Shown here: positions 57,960-64,000 of the stretch, one piece after another
How positions within the stretch are numbered: the first letter of the stretch is position 1
Layout: the number at the start of each line of letters is the position of its first letter
Source: Echinometra lucunter
Lineage: Eukaryota > Echinodermata > Echinoidea > Camarodonta > Echinometridae
Assembly (NCBI GenBank): GCA_029962745.1
Contig: CM057157.1
Location: forward strand, 21,954,916 to 22,018,915
Length of the DNA stretch: 64,000 nt
Direction: 5' to 3'
Program-made: the position numbers and the translations under genes
The notes under the pieces: generated by a model
What the model was told of the DNA's origin: nothing
Seen by the model: only the letters and a program-made list of their open reading frames with translations
The model's database searches: none

Positions 57960-58444
57960 GCTTCTTTCCGTAACTTGGGAGGGTCGTCACTGAAAAACAC
58001 CTCATGACGTCATTTGAATGTCGAAATTCAAATTACGCTCCGTTCCATTCAGACGACTAAAGGGCGTCATTAGAATTAAGATTCTAGTAATGCATCACTG
58101 AATCTTATTCATTACGCATTCTGCTCCCGTCTGAAAAACGGACAACGATTTTACCCCATATTTTCCTTTTCATAAATTAGCTTTCATTTTTCTTGTGATT
58201 TAAGTATAACATGTATATCTGGATATTTGTTTATATTTATTGTAAATGATCTTTTTTGTTTGATGTTGATGGTGAAAATGTTTTCTGAGTGTTGGTTTTT
58301 GTACATGTATATTTGTTTAATTCGAAAAAGTGCTTTTTTAAGAACTGACAGAATAATAAATGAAATAATCTAAAAGTCTTAGAAATTAGAGTGTAGGCGG
58401 AGTGAGGTGAAACGTGCTTTGGGGAATGTATTCATCCGTTGGAA
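57960..58444 (-). other. 3' flank of the GPCR gene, with fold-back element
   Basis: Inverse of 40440-40935. It holds the third copy of the short fold-back element (about 58040-58145). No gene is supported besides the GPCR end. Confidence 0.6.
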
Positions 58445-58787
58445 TTAAACCTTGCTCCCATCATCGCTTGGAGTGTAAATCCCAAAGACCAGATCATCGT
58501 ATGCAGGGGTTCGAGATAGAATCCGAAAATTGCCCGTCTTTAGAGGCATCGGTGATGCTCTCCCCAAAGCTGTACTTCCTGTCAGACTTCCTGCTGAAAA
58601 ACTTGACGAAGGCTGTTCCGCTGTCAAACGAGGACGTCGACAAGAATCGCCTTGCCCTGCTCTTACCATCACACCAAGCGCATGTCAGCCCCCATTGCTG
58701 GCGGACCACAGGCTTGCGGAGACAGTAGAGAATGAAAATGAACAGGCCTTGGAAGCAGTTGAACAGGATGAATACAGCCTGAACAGC
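58445..58787 (-). CDS. Adhesion GPCR, TM7 and cytoplasmic tail, last exon
   Basis: After 'ttcttgcag' it reads AVQAVFILFNCFQGLFIFIL (TM7) and YCLRKPVVRQQWGLTCAWCD, the family hallmark N..QG.FIF...C..N..VR..W in a close variant. A Ser-rich tail follows (SRKSDRKYSFGESITDASKD) and the protein ends NPAYDDLVFGIYTPSDDGSK, Val, stop. One base is probably missing near 58500, where the frame from TM7 reads NPCIR instead of NPAYDD. The C-terminus has no PDZ-type ending I would name with confidence. Confidence 0.85.
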
Positions 58788-59207
58788 CTGCAAGAAAATA
58801 ATATTAACGAGGACTATGATAATGATAATGATATGATGGTAATAATGAGGGTGATAATAGTAATGATAGTACTAACAATAATGATAATAATAATGTATTT
58901 ATCTGGTGTATTTTTTCACATAAATGTTCATATGCGCTTTTCAACGTAAGGAATAGGTGAATTTTTGAGACGATTTGAAGCCGATATGGCCTTTACTCAA
59001 CCAAAAGGCTTGCAGTGTTAACCAAAATTCCGATTCCAGTAGTTCCTATCATTATTCCGAACTTTAAATGAGATAATTTTATTTGTTTAAACTGTAATAT
59101 TTAATGCAAAATGCAATTTGTTCGAAAATCGGATCGCAGTCTAATCGTATAGTGTGCGGAGGGCTTAACACTCTATATCTGAAAAAAAAAAGAAAGAATG
59201 GTTTTAC

Positions 59208-59466
59208 CTGAGTAAAGGCTTCTATCAGGAGCAGATAGCCAGTTATCCAAGTCAGCCCTAGCAACAGCAGGATCGTCACGGCGTTCTTGATGCGTTCAAT
59301 CGTCTCTTGGCGCTCCTGTTCCTTTCCCTTCTTTGCTTTCCCGTCGACTTTAGACGACTTCGAGAGCTGTCGAATGACGAGGATAAAGACGAATACGTTG
59401 GCGATGAGGACGAGGGCCATCGGGATCAGGAGCCCGCCGATTTGAGACCAGAGACGAAGGAAGCAA
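59208..59466 (-). CDS. Adhesion GPCR, TM5-ICL3-TM6 exon
   Basis: One open frame across the whole exon: CFLRLWSQIGGLLIPMALVL (TM5), IANVFVFILVIRQLSKSSK, the basic third intracellular loop VDGKAKKGKEQERQETIERI, KNAVTILLLLGLTWITGYLL (TM6) and LIEAFTQ, then a GTAAAA donor. It is 259 bp, the same as P2 (49592-49850) and three bases longer than P1 (39432-39687). TM6 carries the family hallmark LLGLTW. Confidence 0.88.
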
Positions 59467-59821
59467 CTACATAGCAATGGAAGGATAGTGAATTTACAAT
59501 AATTGAGCCATTTCTATCGGCTTTATTCCTATTTTTCTTGTACATATCAGCCCGCCGTTTATGTGTCAGTGAGCATGGTACATGCATAGCATCGTATTGT
59601 TTCATCATGAAACCAATTATTCAACGACGTTCCTGAGCGACCTTACAAGATACTCTAACTCCAAGATAGAAAGATTTCCATTTAGTATTGTCTGAGAAAT
59701 GTGAATATTGGTTAATTCTTCAACGAAGCTTCAGTGAAAATGGGGAGATGGGTTACACCAAACAAGGCGTTAGAATTTCAACGAGAATAGTATACAGAGA
59801 AAATTATGATATTTATTGTAC

Positions 59822-59900
59822 TAGAGACAACATACACATCTTCTCCGCGTAGTCCACATTTGCATACACCCAGTCGCGATAACAATGCTAGCAGGAATAC
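59822..59900 (-). CDS. Adhesion GPCR, TM4/ECL2 exon
   Basis: It starts after 'aatgcag' and reads GIPASIVIATG, then (one base shifted) VYANVDYAEKMCMLSL before a GTACAA donor. The C-M-L-S fits the ECL2 motif C-W-L-S of the family, the partner Cys of TM3. The P1 counterpart (38998-39078) reads GIPAIIVIATGG but loses the Cys frame through an extra base. Confidence 0.7.
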
Positions 59901-60689
59901 CTGCATTATGAATGACAAAAGGGTAGAGAAGGAAAAAAATAACATCACGAAGTTAAAAAACTAAGTATATCAGATGAACGACAGTTAATAAAGACCCCCC
60001 TTCGTTAATAGTTTTTGTTAAATCGTGACAACAGATATTTCAGTTGTTCAATTCTGTGTGTTGAATGTATCTTGGCAAGTTATATATAAGTCCCACATAG
60101 TTATCAAATATGTTATTATGAAACCAAGTACACTGAAGTAAGCATCAATTAAGTAAATTGATAACTGATGTTCGGCCTTTCCAAAGCGTAAGTTCTGTAA
60201 AACTTTTAGGCTTTCATATACATTTTAAAATTGTGGTCGGTAAGGACAAAATAGACTTACCGATTTATACTTGATGAATTCAATCCAACATCTAACCAAA
60301 TCATGTGGTATAGACAGCAAATATTATTATATGTGAACTATTATGACATCATCTGGAATTATCTGCCTCTTTTAGCATGGTTAGATAATATGCATCATTA
60401 AATATCTTTAGAATGCATCATCTAATTGTAAAGAGACAACTTGGAAACTCACCCAGAAAATCTTTTCATACAGACATGCTTTGCTGTACGCGATGCGCTT
60501 TCTTATTCCGATAGGCTGTTCTGATTTTTAACACATGTTTAAGACGGGTCAGAATTACGCTACCCTAAGCTTCTACTTAAGTATCATCTGATATCATTAC
60601 TATTTCCACTTTTCCTTTATTCCATAATATGACGCGCATTTGAGTATATTTCTATATTTCTATGATATGCCCAGTAAAAATTACTATTA
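59901..60689. other. GPCR intron between TM3 and TM4 exons
   Basis: It matches P1 from 38398 to 38997, so the duplicated unit reaches at least 60502. No further exon is accepted here. Confidence 0.6.
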
Positions 60690-60848
60690 TTATTATTGTA
60701 AATAGTTGCAGAAGTAGTAGTAGTAGTCGTAGTAGTAGTAGCAGTAGTATTATAGAAGAAATAGAAGTAGTAGCAGAAGTAAAAGTAGTAGATAGTGGTA
60801 GTAGTAGTAGTAGCAGCATTAGTAGTAGTAGTAGCAGAAGTAGTAGTA
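60690..60848. repeat. (AGT)n microsatellite in a GPCR intron
   Basis: AGT/AGC/GTA units directly beside the donor of the TM2-TM3 exon. Confidence 0.9.
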
Positions 60849-60849
60849 C

Positions 60850-61133
60850 CCCAAGCAGCGAGACCGGCCTTGATCATGAAGTTCGGTATGTATGTATTGA
60901 ATATACGGACAATGACCAGGTAGGGTGTTGAAGCCTTCTACCTCCCATCCAAGAGATGGACGAGAGTACGAAGAATGAATGAGAGCGGCCAGAAAGCCGC
61001 CTGCTCCCGGGTGCACCTCGCTTGCCCTCGGACTGTGTCCAAGACGAGCATGGCGAAGAAGGAGATGTAGAGACATAAACATGGTGGCGCACAAGCAATG
61101 AAAATCTGATGTGACTGACGACTGCGTAGCTTC
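60850..61133 (-). CDS. Adhesion GPCR, TM2-TM3 exon
   Basis: After a pyrimidine tract and 'ccag' it reads KLRSRQSHQIFIACAPPCLC (ICL1 into TM2), then LYISFFAMLVLDTVRG and CTREQAA, whose Cys should form the conserved TM3-ECL2 disulfide. TM3 follows in pieces from three frames: LAALIH, FFVLSSISWM, VEGFNT, and then VRIFNTYIPNFMIKAGLAAW (start of ICL2/TM4). The last base before the GT donor gives phase 1, which joins the TM4 exon as W-G-I-P. At least three single-base indels break the frame within 284 bp. Confidence 0.7.
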
Positions 61134-61703
61134 CTGGAAAAAGGCAAAAAATTCAGTTAAATTTTGCACTATACAAATACAGTTACAATATAAGTAAAAC
61201 ATAACATAAGAAATCAATACGAGAGATACAGAAATGCAAATTCAACCTGTCATTCTGAAAGTGGTGGTTTTTTTTTATTTTATTTTATTTTTTTACAGAA
61301 TCATTTAGTGTATGACGAAGGGGCATAGACAAATGGGTAACATGTGGGTTAACAGCCTTCTATTTCCAAGAATTGTTGGAATTGTTGTGATTATAGTCAT
61401 AATATTATTCAGATGCTTATATTACGTATGCAGAACTTAAGGTTGTATATCGATTAATGTAGAGAAATGGTCACAATGATAACTCTTTGAATCCCTAACC
61501 ACTGAACAGAGAACATGTACGTAAGAAAACGGTTCTTAAAACCCGTTATTTCTGACACCATTCATTTTTATGCACCCCCTATCGGACATTGGCGCTTTTT
61601 GACATTCGATGGACGCAATTGCATTGTACATTCAGCATAAAGGCCTGTTGCTATATATAACGTAAACCGCTTAAGTAAAAAACCCAAGCAAACAAACAAA
61701 CGA

Positions 61704-61707
<4 letters not shown>

Positions 61708-61749
<42 letters not shown>

Positions 61750-61750
61750 G
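61708..61750. repeat. (TA)n microsatellite
   Basis: TA units interrupted once, immediately before the SINE head. Confidence 0.9.
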
Positions 61751-62089
61751 AGGTGTCGTGGTCTAGTGGATATGTCACCGGACTGTAGATTCGTGGTCCG
61801 AGTTCAAATCCCGGCGCGGCAACTACTGTCCCTTTGGCAGATATGAATCTACATTTGCCACTCTCCACCCAGGTGTTAAGTGGGTACCCGGTAGGATGCG
61901 AAAGTCATTGTGATTTGTTTAGCATTGTGCGCGCCTGCAAAAGGCGACTGGCTGGAATGCTCCATAGGGAGTGGAGAAGGTGCATGCATTGTATGCGGGC
62001 AAGCTGAATCCGATGACCGGGTAATAATATTTCGGTAAAGCACTTAGAGACTCTCTTGGAGATGTATTAGGCGCTATATAAATCCAGAA

Positions 62090-62119
<30 letters not shown>
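61751..62119 (+). mobile_element. Full-length tRNA-derived SINE (about 370 bp)
   Basis: The tRNA-like head at 61752-61822 has A-box-like tggtctagtgg, anticodon-loop ctGTAga and B-box-like agttcaaatcc. The body contains acccaggtgttaagtgggta, 'gcgcctgcaaaaggcgactgg' and 'gagaaggtgcatgcattg'. The tail is tattaggcgctatataaat with an (ATT)n end. It is the only copy here with head, core and tail together, and the reference for the fragments elsewhere. It lies antisense to the GPCR gene, in the intron between TM1 and TM2. Confidence 0.85.
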
Positions 62120-62121
<2 letters not shown>

Positions 62122-62247
62122 CATCGTGTTATGACATTAAAGACACATAAAAGGGACGTCCGGTACGCTTCAAAGCAGAAGTAGTTTTTTAGGGGTCTGT
62201 ATCTGCATATCAGAACAAGTCCTAAAATGCGAAGTAAGATGACTCAC

Positions 62248-62355
62248 TATTCATGAGATATGTCCCTAGGAGATTGTAAGACAGACTATAGATGATGGCA
62301 CACCCAATGTAGCTCAGGATATGTAGGTGTACTCGGTAGTTCTATCGTGAATATC
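62248..62355 (-). CDS. Adhesion GPCR, TM1 exon
   Basis: It starts after 'tcctgcag' type acceptor sequence (ttgcag on the minus strand) and reads DIHDRTTEYTYI, then, one base shifted, ILSYIGCAII and, further on, LLGTYLM, ending at a GTGAGT donor. The pattern matches the GPS-TM1 linker and TM1 of adhesion GPCRs (H...L..I.YIGC..S). At least one frame change is needed, so the exon is damaged or misread. Confidence 0.6.
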
Positions 62356-63302
62356 CTGCAAGAAATAGCAAAAAAAAAAGAAGAAGAAACCTGAAATGGG
62401 GAGAATACGTGCAAAGGAGAAAAAAATGACACTAGGATTTACGGTTATCTACAGGGATATAACATATGAAGGGTAGAGCAAATACATTATTGAATGCATG
62501 TTGTATAACACATCACAATACTTGAAAAGAGATGCTGTCATCCTTATTAATGTGCCACTGATTGTAAATTGCCCTCAAACATATTTAATATTTTTCTACC
62601 TCATAGAGTAGTAGGCTACTTGCACATTACAAGTACTATTGTTAGCAAATGGAAGCTGGGGTGGTATTTGAGCATCATATTATCTCTAAAAAAATTTATT
62701 TATCTTTAAAGGAAATCGGTATTCTGAGACCACTTTTAAAATCTCAGATTTTATCTTCATTTTATCTCGGTTCCTCATCTCCAGCGCGCGTACCGCTAAA
62801 GACAAATGCGCAGCTTTTGCGCTTGTGCCCATCTTACCTTGAAGGAAAGATAAAATGAAACTTAAAATAGGGTAGGGGCTTATTTTATCTCTTGGACTTC
62901 CAGTATGTATACTATTTCTGGATAAATTCGCTATAGTCTTCAGATAAAGATAAGAAAATGCAGTAATCATCGACTTGCATTACTCAAGCAACATTCCTGT
63001 ATGATGACTGAATTGAATTCAAGATTTTATTGACTAATATCGGCCTTGAAATGATCCTTGAAAATGCATGCGATATTTCGGAAAATATTGAAGTTATTTC
63101 TGACCAAAAATACCAGTCAAAACGCGTTCGCGTTTGAATGCAAGCACAAGCAGTGTATTGCAACATTTGTACAAATAACGCATCTGCTCTCTTTTGCTCC
63201 ACCTACTGGTGGAAAGCAATTTCATTGGCATTTACTACACCTAGCCGCGAGTGGCCAAATATATAGATTGATATCCTGTCATAGAACCTTAAACTTTATT
63301 AC
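62356..63302. other. GPCR intron between GPS and TM1 exons
   Basis: AT-rich, with no sustained frame. A SINE-like core word (catttactacacc) at about 63230-63245 on the plus strand suggests a very diverged antisense SINE fragment. Confidence 0.5.
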
Positions 63303-63521
63303 CATTAGAATGGCAAAGTTGGTCAATGATCACAAGCACATGTGTATGTCTCCTTGATGATGTTATTTGAAAGGCTGTCTGACACATTGTTCTACAGAAG
63401 CACTAGCTGAATCACCCGATATACGGAAGTAACCAGACCCTGATGGAACAATGACATCCTCGGAGGACCATTCCGAATTAGTCTCTTCCCAGAAAACGCA
63501 GTTCTGATTCTCATATCCTGG
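63303..63521 (-). CDS. Adhesion GPCR, GPS exon(s)
   Basis: After an acceptor 'gatcatcag' the minus strand reads PGYENQNCVFWEETNSEWSS, which fits the first half of a GPS (C.FW....W). Near the other end, TCACDH followed (one base shift) by TNFAILM fits the second half (C.C.HLTNFAVLM), which contains the HL/T cleavage site of this family. The exon ends ATG then a GTAATA donor at 63303. About 100 bases and a stop separate the two halves. These are either a small intron (possible borders GT at about 63446 and AG at about 63340) or damage. The base missing at the cleavage site means the H-L-T triplet cannot be read directly. Confidence 0.6.
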
Positions 63522-64000
63522 CTGATGATCGAAAATTAAAAAAGTTGGAAAATACTACGATTTCACTGATATTCATCTAGCGTTTTCAAGAAATTTCAAA
63601 TGTATTTATGATATCGATGTGAAGGCTTTATTTCCAACGTACTACATTAAGCCTACTCATGTATGGGATTTTCATATTATTTTGTGTCTTATCTATGCCC
63701 ATATTCCAGTGATTCAGTCGTTTATGATATGTACGTTTTGTTTATGAATCACAAGAGAATGGGAAGTATTCGAGAATTGTTTCCGGACACATTGCTTTCG
63801 GTTTAATTCATCCAATTTCGGGTTACAGTTAATGTTTAGTTTCTTCGTTATTTTTTGATTTTTTTGTTATAGGTTTTAGGGTAATTGTTTGGGTCCAAGG
63901 TTGAATTTATACAATTGCTTATCATGTTCATTGCTACAAAGCGACAGACATTATGTAGTCGTACTATTATGATGTCACTAGAACGTTGGTCTCCTCAAAT
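63522..64000. other. Sequence upstream of the GPS exon, probable intron
   Basis: No further exon of the minus-strand GPCR (GAIN domain) was recognised before the window edge. Confidence 0.4.

Larger units (their letters stand above)
58445..63521 (-). other. Adhesion GPCR gene (minus strand), GPS to stop; 5' end outside window
   Basis: This is the only copy that continues into single-copy sequence and the best candidate for the parent gene. Ordered minus-strand exons give the GPS autoproteolysis motif, seven transmembrane helices and a cytoplasmic tail, as in class B2 (adhesion) GPCRs. The N-terminal GAIN domain and ectodomain would lie beyond 64000. A SINE (61751-62119) and AT and AGT microsatellites lie in introns. 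Several exons need one or more single-base shifts to read through. The class is clear from TM6 (LLLGLTWITGYLLL), TM7 (QAVFILFNCFQGLFIFILYC) and the GPS; the subfamily and ligand cannot be told. Confidence 0.8.

Noticed and set aside
57418..58007. Frames of 184-195 codons across the second N gap
   Set aside because: As above, translated Ns.
60453..60520. Possible extra GPCR exon reading RKRIAYSKACLYEKIFW with acceptor and GTGAGT donor, also at 38398-38455
   Set aside because: Its phase does not join the TM2-TM3 exon to the TM4 exon, whereas direct joining gives the expected W-G-I-P; in P1 the equivalent has indels. Probably intronic, though an alternative exon is not fully excluded.
60617..60931. 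Ser-rich and Thr-rich frames
   Set aside because: They translate the (AGT)n microsatellite.
61752..61822. tRNA gene
   Set aside because: It is the head of a full-length SINE with core and (ATT)n tail.
1..64000. CRISPR-like or other spaced-repeat immune array
   Set aside because: All regular repeats here are contiguous satellites or transposons in an intron-rich animal genome; none has unique spacers between short identical repeats.

Overview
The window reads as intron-rich, AT-rich, repeat-dense animal DNA. It has tRNA-derived SINEs with a tail built around gcgctatataaat, L1/Tx1-like and CR1/L2-like LINE relics, many palindromic MITEs, long poly-G and poly-C tracts, and an adhesion-class GPCR gene. 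This mix suggests a marine invertebrate deuterostome, perhaps an echinoid. That is inference; no species-specific marker is visible. Almost none of the short open frames look like genes.

Layout. 1-8.4 kb: a fold-back element, a frameshifted DUF4806-like relic (1.6-2.6 kb), two unusual tandem arrays (a ~140-bp unit carrying AAAGGTCA-like words, and a ~200-bp unit packed with TGACGT) and a decayed, internally duplicated LINE reverse-transcriptase fragment. 8.46-20.13 kb: two direct copies of a ~5.3-kb block around a ~1-kb spacer. The block holds a CR1/L2-like LINE 3' end that already carried a MITE; each copy later gained its own insertions. 20.1-29.5 kb: LINE tails, an antisense, frameshifted L1/Tx1-like LINE (23.1-26.2 kb), a purine-rich minisatellite and a fold-back element. 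29.5-60.5 kb: a segmental duplication. Block 'A' (~8.3 kb, no recognisable gene) occurs forward at 29.5-37.9 kb and inverted at 41.1-49.4 and 51.0-57.5 kb. The 3' end of an adhesion GPCR gene ('P') accompanies it at 38.4-40.4 (+), 49.4-50.6 (+) and 58.4-60.5 kb (-). Two 500-N scaffold gaps sit where inverted copies should meet. 60.5-64 kb: the GPCR gene continues on the minus strand into the GPS motif and leaves the window.

The one clear host gene is this minus-strand adhesion GPCR. Its exons can be followed from the GPS proteolysis site (63.5-63.3 kb) through TM1, TM2-3, TM4, TM5-6 and TM7 to a stop at 58445. The other two GPCR pieces are 5'-truncated or start at a gap, and carry single-base indels. 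So do several exons of the main copy, so pseudogenisation and uncorrected sequencing errors cannot be separated from the sequence alone.

The most informative part is the set of filled and empty site comparisons that the duplications allow. Several transposon insertions, a minisatellite expansion, a tandem duplication and a deletion between short direct repeats can each be assigned to one copy and so placed after the duplications. No RNA gene other than tRNA-derived SINE heads, no CRISPR and no prokaryote-like system was seen.
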